From positions 1 through 18,486 of the forward strand of contig CAKTQE010000048.1 of assembly GCA_934593275.1 (NCBI GenBank): a stretch of DNA of 18,486 nucleotides, in the 5' to 3' direction. The number at the start of each line of letters is the position of its first letter. Position 1 is the first letter of the stretch. The translations under genes and the position numbers were made by a program. The notes beneath the pieces were generated by a model. That model was not told the DNA's origin and made no database searches. It was given only the letters and a program-made list of their open reading frames with translations. Below are positions 6,835 through 14,832 of the stretch, piece after piece. The stretch is from an uncultured Oscillospiraceae bacterium (GTDB taxonomy: Bacteria; Bacillota; Clostridia; Oscillospirales; Oscillospiraceae).

Positions 6835-7919
6835 TGGTAATTCTCCGCCAATTCCTCAAAGAAATCCGCGCCTTTCAGCAGAATTTCTTCGTTAAAATTA
6901 AAGGTATCGCTGTGCAGGGCCGCGGTGTCGCCTACCCCCAGGAAGAAGAACATGCCGGGCAGAGACTTCTGATACCAGGAGAAGTCCTCGGCGGTCATGG
7001 TGGGTCCCTCCAATTCAAAGAAGCCCACGGCCTTTCGCACCCGGCTGTGGAGGTCCGGGGGATTCATAACGGCGGGGTAGCCCTCGGTCATATACACATT
7101 GACGGTGCAGCCATAGGCCCGCTCAATATCCTTGGCAATGGAGACAATGCCCGCCCGGATGGAATAGAACACCTCGTCCTGGAACGCCCGGAGAGAACCC
7201 TCCATATGGGTATGGTCCGACAGGGCATTGCACACGGTGCCGCTTTCGAATTTGCCGAATTTCAGGAGCCTGAAAATATTCTTGGGCATGGCCCCCACCA
7301 GCTGCATAACCCGGCGGTAGAAGTCCACCCCGGCGGCCAGGGCATCCACGCCCTCCTGGGCCTTGGCGATGTGGGCGGTTTTGCCGTAAACATCCACACG
7401 GACCTCACAGGACCGGGCCATCATCTCGTTTTTCCGGCTGGCGATCAGGCCCTCCGGCAGCTGGGGCCACAGGTGCAGACCAAAAATCGCCAGGACTTTG
7501 TATGCCCGGAACACCCCGGTGGCGCACAGATCCTTGGCCCCGCCGGTGGTCTCCTCCGCGGGCTGGAACACCAGGAGGACATTGTGGGGCAGCTCCTTTT
7601 TGTCACTCAACCGTCGGGCCAGTTCCAGCAAAATGGCCATATGGCCGTCGTGGCCGCAGGCGTGCATACAGCCCTCGTGTTCCGAGCGGTAGTCCACCCG
7701 GTTCCGCTCCTGAATGGGTAGCGCGTCCGCGTCTGCCCGGAACGCCACGGCTTCTTTTTTGCCGAAATCAAAATAGGCGCACAACGCGCTTTCCATAGGG
7801 GAAAAGACCTTGCAGTTCAGCTTTTCCAGGGAAGCGCGGAGATAGGCCATGGTTTGGGGCAGCTGCCGGTCCAGCTCCGGGATCCGGTGCAGGGCGCGGC
7901 GGTCGTCGATCAGTTGCAT
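6831..7919 (-). CDS. dapL: N-acetyldiaminopimelate deacetylase (M20D amidohydrolase family)
   Basis: A 362-residue M20-family metalloamidohydrolase that releases acetate from N-acetyl-LL-diaminopimelate to give LL-DAP for peptidoglycan and lysine. Metal and catalytic motifs are RADADALP (61-68), MHACGHDGHM (85-94), QPAEE with the catalytic Glu pair (119-123), GLHLWP, and a late His near the C-terminus (AALHSDTF). Related M20D enzymes hydrolyse hippurate or indole-acetyl amino acids; the neighbouring dapH and aminotransferase make the DAP assignment strong. I start at ATG 7919 (MQLIDDRRALHRIPEL) with GGAGG 8 nt upstream. An in-frame ATG at 7943 lies upstream of the transcript start predicted from the perfect promoter at 7946-7974, so it cannot be used from that promoter. 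It overlaps the downstream aminotransferase by 4 bp. Confidence 0.92.
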   Translation of the reverse strand: MQLIDDRRALHRIPELDRQLPQTMAYLRASLEKLNCKVFSPMESALCAYFDFGKKEAVAFRADADALPIQERNRVDYRSEHEGCMHACGHDGHMAILLELARRLSDKKELPHNVLLVFQPAEETTGGAKDLCATGVFRAYKVLAIFGLHLWPQLPEGLIASRKNEMMARSCEVRVDVYGKTAHIAKAQEGVDALAAGVDFYRRVMQLVGAMPKNIFRLLKFGKFESGTVCNALSDHTHMEGSLRAFQDEVFYSIRAGIVSIAKDIERAYGCTVNVYMTEGYPAVMNPPDLHSRVRKAVGFFELEGPTMTAEDFSWYQKSLPGMFFFLGVGDTAALHSDTFNFNEEILLKGADFFEELAENYQ

Positions 7920-7945
7920 AACATTCGCCTCCGGTTTTTTCATTC

Positions 7946-7974
7946 ATTATATTCCCTTTGGGGGTCAGTGTCAA
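7946..7974 (-). promoter_or_regulatory. Perfect-consensus sigma-A promoter for dapL-patA
   Basis: Minus strand: TTGACA (7974-7969), 17-nt spacer, TATAAT (7951-7946), i.e. 12 of 12 consensus bases. Transcription should start near 7939, leaving a leader of about 20 nt that carries GGAGG. Its strength suggests high constitutive expression unless a repressor binds; I see no attenuator or lysine riboswitch in the leader. Confidence 0.88.
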
Positions 7975-7981
7975 TTTCCCC

Positions 7982-8010
7982 TTGTGCTTTTTCCAAAAAA
8001 GTGATACCAT
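7982..8010 (+). promoter_or_regulatory. Possible promoter for dapH
   Basis: TTGTGC (7982-7987), 17-nt spacer, TACCAT (8005-8010). Both boxes are weak (3-4 of 6), but the spacing and position fit. It lies back to back with the strong dapL promoter in a 127-bp divergent region. The only other visible signal before dapH is AAGGAG about 9 nt ahead of its ATG. Confidence 0.4.
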
Positions 8011-8046
8011 AAATGAAAAAATTCAGAAAAAAAGGAGCAAGACCCT

Positions 8047-8742
8047 ATGATGAACGCGGAAGAAATCATTGCCTATATCCGTGACGCGGAGAAAAAGACC
8101 CCGGTAAAGGTCTACGTCTGGGAAAAGGAGCCGGTGGCTTTCCCCAACTGCCGGGAGTTCCCTGCCGGGAAAGGCTGCAAAATCGTCTTTGGGGACTGGA
8201 AGGACGTGGCCCCCGTATTAAATTCCAACGAGTTTGACCACATTGAAATTGAAAACAACTGCCGCAACTCCGCCATCCCCATGATGGATATCAAGGACAT
8301 CCCCGCCCGGATTGAGCCGGGTGCCATCCTCCGGGAGCAGGTCACGGTGGAAAAGAACGCCGTCATTATGATGGGGGCCATTCTGAACATCGGTGCCGTG
8401 GTGGGCGAGGGTACCATGATCGACATGGGGGCCGTGCTGGGTGGCCGGGCCACCGTGGGCAAGCACTGCCACGTGGGGGCCGGGGCCGTACTGGCGGGGG
8501 TCATTGAACCCGCTTCCGCCACCCCTGTTATTGTGGAAGACAACGTGCTGATCGGTGCCAACGCCGTAGTCATTGAGGGCTGCCGCATCGGCCACGATGC
8601 CGTGGTAGCCGCCGGTGCGGTGGTGGTGGAGGATGTGGCCCCCAACACCGTGGTGGCCGGATGCCCCGCCCGGGTCATCAAGGTAAAGGACGACAAAACC
8701 ACCGCCAAAACCGCCCTGGTGGATGCCCTGAGAACGCTGTAA
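8047..8742 (+). CDS. dapH: 2,3,4,5-tetrahydropyridine-2,6-dicarboxylate N-acetyltransferase
   Basis: Acetylates tetrahydrodipicolinate using acetyl-CoA, the committing step of the acetylase branch of DAP/lysine synthesis. The 231 residues have an N-terminal DapH_N-type domain (about 1-85, with KTPVKVYVW and VFGDWKD), followed by a left-handed beta-helix of hexapeptide repeats (about 88-205), for example [58 protein letters not shown] and [11 protein letters not shown]. The match to B. subtilis DapH (about 236 residues) is close along its whole length as I recall it. Start ATG 8047 has AAGGAG about 9 nt upstream; a second ATG follows immediately. It is divergent from dapL-patA, and the three genes together cover all acetyl-specific steps. 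No terminator is evident before the response regulator 66 bp downstream. Confidence 0.95.
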   Translation: MMNAEEIIAYIRDAEKKTPVKVYVWEKEPVAFPNCREFPAGKGCKIVFGDWKDVAPVLNSNEFDHIEIENNCRNSAIPMMDIKDIPARIEPGAILREQVTVEKNAVIMMGAILNIGAVVGEGTMIDMGAVLGGRATVGKHCHVGAGAVLAGVIEPASATPVIVEDNVLIGANAVVIEGCRIGHDAVVAAGAVVVEDVAPNTVVAGCPARVIKVKDDKTTAKTALVDALRTL

Positions 8743-8808
8743 AGTTTTCAGTTTCCTTTCAGCTTTTTGGTGTAGAATAAAGGAAAACAGCCTAGGAGGC
8801 GGAGCCTT

Positions 8809-9486
8809 TTGAAAATACTGATCGTTGAAGATGAAAAGCTGCTGGCAGATTCCCTGAAAACATTGCTCCAAAAAAAGGGATTTACGGTGGAGTGCGTCTA
8901 TGACGGGGAGTCCGGGGCGGAGTACGCCGAGACCGGGGTTTATGATCTGCTGATCCTGGACGTGATGATGCCCAAAATGAACGGCTACCAGGTGGCCCGG
9001 TCCGTCCGGGCCAAACGCTGCGGCACCCCCATTTTAATGCTCACCGCCCGGTCCGGCCTGGAAGACCGGATCGAGGGGCTGAACGCCGGGGCGGATTACT
9101 ACCTGACCAAGCCCTTTGACAGCCGGGAATTGCTTGCCTGTATCAATGCCCTGCTGCGCCGTCAGGGAAACCAGGTGGACGAGCTGACCCTGGGGAATAC
9201 CGCCCTGGATTTAGGCACCAGCAATCTGCTCTGCGGCAGCCGGTCGGTACGGCTGTCTGCCAAGGAGTTTGATGTCATGCGGTACCTGTTCCAGGCCCGG
9301 GGGAGCATCGTATCCAAAGAGGCCATTCTGGCCCGGGTCTGGGGCTATGACAGCAACGCCGTGGAAAACAATGTGGAGGTCTACATCGGCTTTCTGCGAA
9401 AGAAGCTCTCTAGCATCGGCTCCAATGTGACCATTCAGTCTTTCCGGCGGCTGGGATACCAGTTGGAGGTGAAGGACGGGTGCTGA
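8809..9486 (+). CDS. OmpR/PhoB-family response regulator
   Basis: A 225-residue two-domain regulator. The receiver (1-118) has the acidic pocket EDE (7-9), phosphoacceptor Asp51 in LLILDVMMPKMNG, Thr79 in MLTAR, and Lys101 in LTKPFD. The C-terminal winged helix (about 125-222) has LSAKEFDVMRYLF, the transactivation loop and recognition helix NNVEVYIGFLRKKL, and a terminal hairpin, QSFRRLGYQLEV. It starts with TTG at 8809 (reading MKILIVEDEK), supported by AGGAGG at 8794-8799, 9 nt away. The stop overlaps the start of the kinase gene by 7 bp, so the two form one operon. Its targets cannot be read from the window; the divergent dap genes and the downstream acyltransferase operon are merely neighbours. 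Confidence 0.95.
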   Translation: MKILIVEDEKLLADSLKTLLQKKGFTVECVYDGESGAEYAETGVYDLLILDVMMPKMNGYQVARSVRAKRCGTPILMLTARSGLEDRIEGLNAGADYYLTKPFDSRELLACINALLRRQGNQVDELTLGNTALDLGTSNLLCGSRSVRLSAKEFDVMRYLFQARGSIVSKEAILARVWGYDSNAVENNVEVYIGFLRKKLSSIGSNVTIQSFRRLGYQLEVKDGC

Positions 9487-10691
9487 AAAAACTGCGGCTG
9501 CGGTTTGTCTGTGTCATTATGGTGCTGGTCAGCGTGACCTTTGGGGGGATTTTCGGCCTTTTATACTGCTTTACCCAGGCGAATCTGGAGGAGGAGAGCA
9601 TTGCCATGATGAAAACCGTGGCGGCGAACCCGTTCCAGCCCGGGCGCATCAGCATCCACAGCACCCAGGTCCGGCTGCCCTACTTTATGATCAAGGTAGG
9701 GGCCAACCGGGAGATCACCACGGTGGTGGACGGCAACTTTGACTTATCGGACAGCGCGTTCCTCCCCACCCTTTTGGCAGCGGTGGAGCAGGGCGGCGGG
9801 GAGACCGGCACGGTGCCGGAATACAACCTGCGCTATCTCCGGGTCCGCACCCCCCTGAGCCAGACCCTGGTTTTTGCGGACATGACCATTGAAAAAGCCA
9901 CCCTCATGAATCTGGCCCGGACCTGCCTGGTACTCACCGTTCTGGGCCTGGGGATTTTTCTGGCCATTGCGGTGTTTCTGGCCCGGTGGATGGTGGAGCC
10001 GGTGGAAAAAGCCTGGCAGCAGCAGCGGCAATTTGTGGCAGACGCTTCCCACGAACTGAAAACCCCTCTGACCGTGATCACCACCAACGCAGAGCTTTTG
10101 CAAATGCCCGAAGACCCGGAAAACACCCGGCGGTGCGCCGACAGCATTCTCACCATGTCCCGGCAGATGCGGCTGCTGGTGGAGCGGCTGTTGGAACTGG
10201 CCCGGACGGACAGTTCCCAGAACCGGCTGACCTTGGAGGAAGTGGATTTGTCTGCCCTGACAGAGGATGGGGTGCTGCCCTTTGAGGCGGTGTTCTTTGA
10301 GGCGGGGCTGACCCTGGCCACCTCCATGGAACCGGGGATCACCGTCACCGGCAGCCGCCAGTATTTGGGGCAGCTGTTGGACATCCTCCTGGACAACGCC
10401 CGGAAATACGCCCTGGGGGGCGAAATACAGGTGGAACTGTACCGGGTCCATCGCCACCGGTGCCGGTTGGTTGTCTCCAATACGGCGGAACCTAAGAATC
10501 GGGAGGAACTGCAAGCCATGTTCAAACGCTTCTACCGGGGCGACCCGGCCAGAAGCCGGGACGGCAGTTTCGGCCTGGGGCTGTCCATTGCGGAGAATAT
10601 CGTGTCTTCCCACGCCGGAAAACTCTGGGCCGAGAGCCGGGAGGGGCGGCTGTATGTTCTGGCAGAGCTGCCCTGCAAAGAGGAAAAATAA
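9480..10691 (+). CDS. Membrane sensor histidine kinase (HAMP-less)
   Basis: A 403-residue kinase partnered with the overlapping response regulator. TM1 spans about 7-31, an extracytoplasmic sensor region of about 115 residues (32-146) has no motif I recognise, and TM2 spans about 147-168. Only about 20 residues separate TM2 from the H box (FVADASHELKTPL, phospho-His191), too short for a HAMP domain. The HATPase part has the N box LLDNARKYA (Asn306), F-box-like MFKRFYRGD, and the G box FGLGLSIAENI (364-374). The G1 DxGxG motif is not obvious: the usual segment is shortened to VVSNTAEP, as in a compact subclass of these kinases. The start is GTG 9480, with GGAGG about 10 nt upstream. The gene ends just before a strong terminator. 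The signal sensed is unknown. Confidence 0.93.
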   Translation: MLKKLRLRFVCVIMVLVSVTFGGIFGLLYCFTQANLEEESIAMMKTVAANPFQPGRISIHSTQVRLPYFMIKVGANREITTVVDGNFDLSDSAFLPTLLAAVEQGGGETGTVPEYNLRYLRVRTPLSQTLVFADMTIEKATLMNLARTCLVLTVLGLGIFLAIAVFLARWMVEPVEKAWQQQRQFVADASHELKTPLTVITTNAELLQMPEDPENTRRCADSILTMSRQMRLLVERLLELARTDSSQNRLTLEEVDLSALTEDGVLPFEAVFFEAGLTLATSMEPGITVTGSRQYLGQLLDILLDNARKYALGGEIQVELYRVHRHRCRLVVSNTAEPKNREELQAMFKRFYRGDPARSRDGSFGLGLSIAENIVSSHAGKLWAESREGRLYVLAELPCKEEK

Positions 10692-10700
10692 GTTGAATGA

Positions 10701-10743
10701 GATGCTTCTGTATGGTATACTTCCTACAGAAGCATCTTTTTTA
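10701..10743 (+). terminator. Rho-independent terminator of the two-component operon
   Basis: A perfect 12-bp stem, GATGCTTCTGTA (10701-10712) with TACAGAAGCATC (10725-10736), closes a 12-nt loop and is followed by a run of T (10737-10742). It starts 9 nt after the kinase stop codon. Confidence 0.93.
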
Positions 10744-10814
10744 TTAAGGAAACTCTGAATAAATCGTCTGCGGCTGGACAGGGGATCTTGCCGATTTACT
10801 CAGAGCTTCCTTAA
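10744..10814. repeat. 71-nt palindrome abutting the terminator
   Basis: Left arm 10744-10766 and right arm 10792-10814 pair at 21 of 23 positions around a 25-nt loop. There is no T-run after it, so it is not an ordinary terminator. It begins on the base after the preceding terminator's T-tract and ends 59 bp before the acyltransferase start. It could be a small mobile palindromic repeat, a leader hairpin or a protein-binding site. I see no good promoter between it and the next gene. Confidence 0.75.
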
Positions 10815-10873
10815 GTATCAAAACAGGGAATCTTTGAACCCGTGGTCAGAGCTTTCCCAGAAACGGAGGAACT

Positions 10874-12334
10874 ATGGTTTTTAATTCCTACAGTTTTTTG
10901 CTGTTTTTCCCGGTGGTGCTGATTCTTGTAAACATTCTGCCTGCCAAGTGGCGCAATGGACTTCTGCTGCTGGCTAGCTACCTGTTTTACGCCAGCTGGG
11001 GCAAACGCTACTGTGTGCTGCTGCTGTTTGTCACCGGGGTGGTGTATGGGTCCGGACTGCTGCTGGAAAAGAAGCGGCAAAAAGGCATCTTCCTCCTGGG
11101 GCTTCTGGCAACCCTGGGGGGGCTGCTGCTGTATAAATACGCAAACTTTGCCCTCTACACCGGAAGCACCTTGCTGCGAGTTCTGGGGGTGGGGCGGCAG
11201 CTGCCGGTGCTGTGCCTGGCCATGCCTGCGGGCATCTCCTTTTTCACCTTTCAGGCGGCGGGGTATCTCATCGATGTGTACCAGGGGAAGTATCCCGCGG
11301 AGCGCAGTTTTTTAAGACTGGCCCTCTTTGTCTCGTTCTTCCCCCAGATTCTCTCCGGCCCTATTGGACGGGGGGATCAGCTGCTGCCTCAGTATGAACA
11401 CCCCCAAAAGCCCACCTATGACCAGCTGCGTCATGGGCTTCTGACCCTGGTCTGGGGCTTTTTCCTGAAGCTGATGCTGGCAGACCGGGCGGCGATCCTG
11501 GTAAACACGGTTTACGGGGCTTATCAGGACTATGCCGGTATCTGCCTGGTCTTTGCCACCCTGGTCTATGCCCTGCAAATCTACTGCGATTTTGCGGGCT
11601 ACTCCTACATGGCCATCGGCGGGGCCAGAATGTTGGGGATCGAGCTGCCCAAAAACTTCGACACCCCCTATTTTGCCCAGTCCATTCAGGAATTCTGGCG
11701 GCGGTGGCACATTTCCTTAAGCACCTGGTTCCGGGACTATGTGTACTTCCCCTTAGGGGGCAGCCGCTGCTCCAAAATCAAAAAATACCGGAATATTTTC
11801 ATTGTCTTTCTGGTCAGCGGCCTGTGGCACGGGGCCATGTGGTCCTTTGTGCTGTGGGGGGCCATTCACGCCCTGTATCAGATCATCGGCGGGCTGACAA
11901 AGCCCGCCCGGGAACAGGCCCTGAATGCCCTCCATGTAAACCGGGACAGCGGCAGCTACCGGGTGTTCCGGATGCTGTGTACCTTTGTACTGGTGGATTT
12001 TGCATGGCTGTTTTTCCGGGCGGAGGGCCTGGGCAACGCCTTTGCCATGCTCCGGTGGATTTTTACGGAACTGCGGCCTACGGAGTTGGTGGGGCAGGCG
12101 TTCTATACCATGGGCCTGGACCAGCAGGACTTCTTGGCCATGTTGGTCTTTACCGGGGTGCTGGTCCTGGTGGATGTGCTGCGCTACCGGGGGGTAAACC
12201 TCTGGGGCTGGTATCAGAAGCAGAACTGGCTCTTCCGGGAGCTGGGTCTGGCAGCGGTAATGCTGCTGATCATGACTTACGGTGTATGGGGGAACGGCTT
12301 TGATGCGTCCAGTTTTATCTATTTTAAATTCTAA
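10874..12334 (+). CDS. MBOAT-family membrane O-acyltransferase (AlgI/DltB-like)
   Basis: A 486-residue polytopic membrane protein of the MBOAT family, which moves acyl groups across the membrane to exported polymers. Family features are the N-terminal FNSYSFLLFFP (3-13), LLLASYLFYASW (31-42), MPAGISFFTFQ (117-127) followed by YLIDVYQGKY, the block QIYCDFAGYSYMAIG (235-249), FWRRWHISLSTWFRDYVYFPLGG (274-296, His279) and the catalytic His319 in VSGLWHGAMWSF. Length fits AlgI-type members (about 460-520). The next two genes are SGNH-like proteins, the usual partner type (AlgJ/X, PatB, DltD). There are no dltA or dltC genes nearby, so D-alanylation is not supported; acetylation of a surface or secreted polysaccharide is more likely. 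ATG 10874 has GGAGG close by (4 nt). The acceptor polymer is unknown. Confidence 0.93.
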   Translation: MVFNSYSFLLFFPVVLILVNILPAKWRNGLLLLASYLFYASWGKRYCVLLLFVTGVVYGSGLLLEKKRQKGIFLLGLLATLGGLLLYKYANFALYTGSTLLRVLGVGRQLPVLCLAMPAGISFFTFQAAGYLIDVYQGKYPAERSFLRLALFVSFFPQILSGPIGRGDQLLPQYEHPQKPTYDQLRHGLLTLVWGFFLKLMLADRAAILVNTVYGAYQDYAGICLVFATLVYALQIYCDFAGYSYMAIGGARMLGIELPKNFDTPYFAQSIQEFWRRWHISLSTWFRDYVYFPLGGSRCSKIKKYRNIFIVFLVSGLWHGAMWSFVLWGAIHALYQIIGGLTKPAREQALNALHVNRDSGSYRVFRMLCTFVLVDFAWLFFRAEGLGNAFAMLRWIFTELRPTELVGQAFYTMGLDQQDFLAMLVFTGVLVLVDVLRYRGVNLWGWYQKQNWLFRELGLAAVMLLIMTYGVWGNGFDASSFIYFKF

Positions 12335-13595
12335 GGCGTTCCGCCGCATTGTCAGCGTTTTGGTGCTGCTGGCCCTGGTGCTGGGCTGTACGGTGTTTTT
12401 AGGCCAGATGTTCCAGATGGAGCGCGGGGCCAGGACCCGCAGCTTTTTCACCCAGGATACCGAGTATGATGTGCTGTTTTACGGTTCCAGCCATGTGATC
12501 AACGGCATTTTCCCCATGTATCTCTGGGAGACCATGGGCATTCCCTCTTACAATCTCTCCGGTCACGGCTGTCGGCCCTCTATGGCCTATTGGCTCTTGA
12601 AAATGACCCTGCCCTACCACAAGCCCAAGGCGGCGGTGCTGGATGTGCTGTTTACCTGGGAGGAAAATTCCGAACTGACGGTTTCCCTGGCCCACAACAT
12701 TTTAGACCCTTTCCCCGCCTCCATTACCAAGACCCAGGCCATTCTGGATTTGTATGCCGGGGAGGCCCAGCGGGGGGAACTGCTGTTTCCCCTGGATGTG
12801 TATCACAACCGGTGGAAAGAGCTGGATACCTCCATGGTTCAGGTGGCTCTGGGCGAGCCGGTGATACCCCTGACAGAAAAGGGAGCGGAGAGCCGGGTCA
12901 CGGTGGAGCCTTGCCGGGAGGACTATCTTCTGGCAGAACCCCAGGAACAGGTGGAGGACTTTACCCGGGAGATGGGCTACCTGGTCAAATTCATTGAACT
13001 GTGCCAGGAGCAGGACATTGTGCCTGTTATCACCTACTTGCCCTGCAAAACCAGCCATTGGAGCCAGATGTGCTGCAACCGCTCCATGGCCATTGCCCGG
13101 GACATGGGGGCCTTGACCCTGGATCTGGAATACGAAAACTCCTTAAACAATTTGACGGACTGGGCCGACGGCCCGGACCATGTAAACCCCGCCGGGGCCT
13201 TGAAGCTGACGGCGGCGGTGGGAGAATTCCTCCGGGAACAGCTATCTTTGCCGGACCGGCGGCAGGAAGAAGCCTATAAAGACTGGCAGCAGGATCTGGC
13301 AAGCTATTATAAAACCCAGGAAGCCAAAATGGCAGAGGTGGACACTCCGGAAAAGGTGCTGACCCTGGCGGCTCTTCCCGGCTTCCGGGCAAAATTGGAG
13401 TTGGCACCAGGCTATGAAAACGACTTGCTCACCGCCCAAATCGGGGAACTGGGCAGCCGGGGAACCCTGGAAACCGCGGTACAGGACCAGGCCTTTGATG
13501 CCCTGCGGCTGACGGTCTGGAACGCCCAGGGGGACAAGGTGCTGTGCAGAACCTGGAACCAGGTGTTGACCCCGGAAAAAGGAGGAACCCCATGA
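12303..13595 (+). CDS. Membrane-anchored SGNH-hydrolase-like protein, MBOAT partner (paralog 1)
   Basis: The 430-residue product has an N-terminal membrane anchor (about 13-35) and a large extracytoplasmic domain. An SGNH-type block I reads DVLFYGSSHVINGIF with candidate nucleophile Ser63. A conserved NLSGHG follows (84-89), and the late block DGPDHVNPAGALK supplies Asp289 and His293. This resembles DltD/AlgJ proteins that take the acyl group from the MBOAT partner and pass it to a glycan, or trim it. It overlaps the MBOAT gene by 32 bp; GGGGGA stands 9 nt before ATG 12303, which I prefer to the in-frame GTG at 12282. The C-terminal about 110 residues, after the catalytic block, match no domain I know. 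It is clearly paralogous to the next gene (shared LDPFP, LLFP-DVYHNRWK and ITYLPC/LTYLPC blocks). Role by analogy; fold fairly sure. Confidence 0.83.
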   Translation: MRPVLSILNSKAFRRIVSVLVLLALVLGCTVFLGQMFQMERGARTRSFFTQDTEYDVLFYGSSHVINGIFPMYLWETMGIPSYNLSGHGCRPSMAYWLLKMTLPYHKPKAAVLDVLFTWEENSELTVSLAHNILDPFPASITKTQAILDLYAGEAQRGELLFPLDVYHNRWKELDTSMVQVALGEPVIPLTEKGAESRVTVEPCREDYLLAEPQEQVEDFTREMGYLVKFIELCQEQDIVPVITYLPCKTSHWSQMCCNRSMAIARDMGALTLDLEYENSLNNLTDWADGPDHVNPAGALKLTAAVGEFLREQLSLPDRRQEEAYKDWQQDLASYYKTQEAKMAEVDTPEKVLTLAALPGFRAKLELAPGYENDLLTAQIGELGSRGTLETAVQDQAFDALRLTVWNAQGDKVLCRTWNQVLTPEKGGTP

Positions 13596-14818
13596 ATACG
13601 TTTCTAAAGCGGGCCATCAGTGTTCTGCTGCTTCTGAGCCTGGTATTCTCCGGCGGTTTCTTTCTCTCCCGGGCCTTGGCCATGACCGAGGGTCCGGAAA
13701 AGAACGGCAGCTTTTTAAAAGAGGACCGGGATTATGATGTGCTGTTTTTCGGTTCCAGCCATGTGGTCAACGGCGTTTTCCCCATGGAACTGTGGAAAGA
13801 CTACGGCATCACCTCCTACAATCTCTCCGGCCACGGGGCGGGGCTGCCCGCCAGCTACTGGACCATGCGTCTGGCCACCCAGTATCACAAGCCCCGGGTG
13901 GCGGTGCTGGATGTGCTGTTTGCCCAGTCCGGCACCACGGAAATGAGCATCAGCCTGGCCCATGAACTACTGGACCCCTTTCCGCTGTCCAAAACCAAGC
14001 TTCAAGCCATCAGAGATCTCTATCCCACCAAGGCCCAACAGGCGGAGCTGCTGTTTCCCTTTGACGTATACCACAACCGCTGGAAGCAGCTGGATCCGGA
14101 CATGGTGCAGCGGGGCCTGACGGGCCAGGTGGAGCGGTCCCACCAAAAGGGCGCACAGGCCCGGGTGGACGTGCAGCCTTTGGATGCCTCCCCCCTGATT
14201 CCCCAGAGCCAGAAAATGGAGGAGCAGACCCTGGGTCTGCACTACATTGAAAAGTTTGTCCGCTACTGCCTGGAACAGGACATCATTCCGGTGCTGACCT
14301 ATCTGCCCTGTGAAATTTCCCAGCAGTGGCAGGAAAGCTGCAACGCCGCCCTGGCATTGGGGCAGGAATTGGGGGCCTATGTGCTGGACATGCAGTATAG
14401 GAATCTGCTGGACAACGGCACCGACTGGTACGACCAGGGGGGCCACGTGAATCCCCTGGGGGCCAAGAAAATCACCGCCTGTCTGGGGGACTTCCTGCAA
14501 AATTCTCTGCATCTTCCGGACCACCGGCAGGACGTAGCATGGCAGCAGGACTATCAGGCCTATTGCGAGGAACTGGCCCATAAATTTACCACCCTGGAAA
14601 CCCTGCCTCAGTTTTTGGCCCTGGCAAGCCTGGGAGATTTTACCCTGGAACTGACCTGGGCACCGGGGACAGGCCCTGGGGCGTTGATCACCAAGATGCT
14701 ATCCCAACTGGGACACCGGGTCACGGTGCATGAAGAGCCGGGAAAGACTGATGTCACCGTTACCGTCCCCGGCATCACCCAAAAAAGCTTCTCCTGGGCC
14801 ATCCGGGAGGAAACTTAA
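13592..14818 (+). CDS. Membrane-anchored SGNH-hydrolase-like protein, MBOAT partner (paralog 2)
   Basis: A 408-residue paralog of the preceding protein with the same layout: membrane anchor about 7-29, block I DVLFFGSSHVVNGVF with candidate Ser56, NLSGHG (78-83), and the late block DQGGHVNPLGAKK with Asp281 and His285. Both catalytic positions are kept, so neither copy looks like a dead duplicate. The start ATG 13592 shares an ATGA overlap with the preceding stop and has GGAGG 6 nt upstream. The two proteins have diverged most in the anchor, in the region around 180-210 and in the C-terminal tail, suggesting different acceptors or an obligate heterocomplex with the MBOAT protein. Acyltransfer activity is inferred from the gene order and from the AlgJ/DltD precedent. 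Confidence 0.83.
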   Translation: MNTFLKRAISVLLLLSLVFSGGFFLSRALAMTEGPEKNGSFLKEDRDYDVLFFGSSHVVNGVFPMELWKDYGITSYNLSGHGAGLPASYWTMRLATQYHKPRVAVLDVLFAQSGTTEMSISLAHELLDPFPLSKTKLQAIRDLYPTKAQQAELLFPFDVYHNRWKQLDPDMVQRGLTGQVERSHQKGAQARVDVQPLDASPLIPQSQKMEEQTLGLHYIEKFVRYCLEQDIIPVLTYLPCEISQQWQESCNAALALGQELGAYVLDMQYRNLLDNGTDWYDQGGHVNPLGAKKITACLGDFLQNSLHLPDHRQDVAWQQDYQAYCEELAHKFTTLETLPQFLALASLGDFTLELTWAPGTGPGALITKMLSQLGHRVTVHEEPGKTDVTVTVPGITQKSFSWAIREET

Positions 14819-14832
14819 GTGAGGAAGATTTT

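Noticed and set aside
6834..7721. Plus-strand open frame of 295 codons opposite dapL
   Set aside because: It is the antisense of a well-supported enzyme gene, with no ribosome site and no recognisable domain. The same reasoning applies to 9744-10613 (minus) opposite the kinase and 3746-4399 (plus) opposite the GTPase.
7920..8046. Lysine riboswitch or T-box ahead of the dap genes
   Set aside because: The leaders predicted from the promoters are only about 20-30 nt long, far too short for either element, and no T-box or L-box core sequence is visible.
10874..14818. dlt operon (teichoic acid D-alanylation)
   Set aside because: The MBOAT and SGNH-like genes resemble dltB and dltD, but no dltA ligase or dltC carrier gene is present and the SGNH gene is duplicated.
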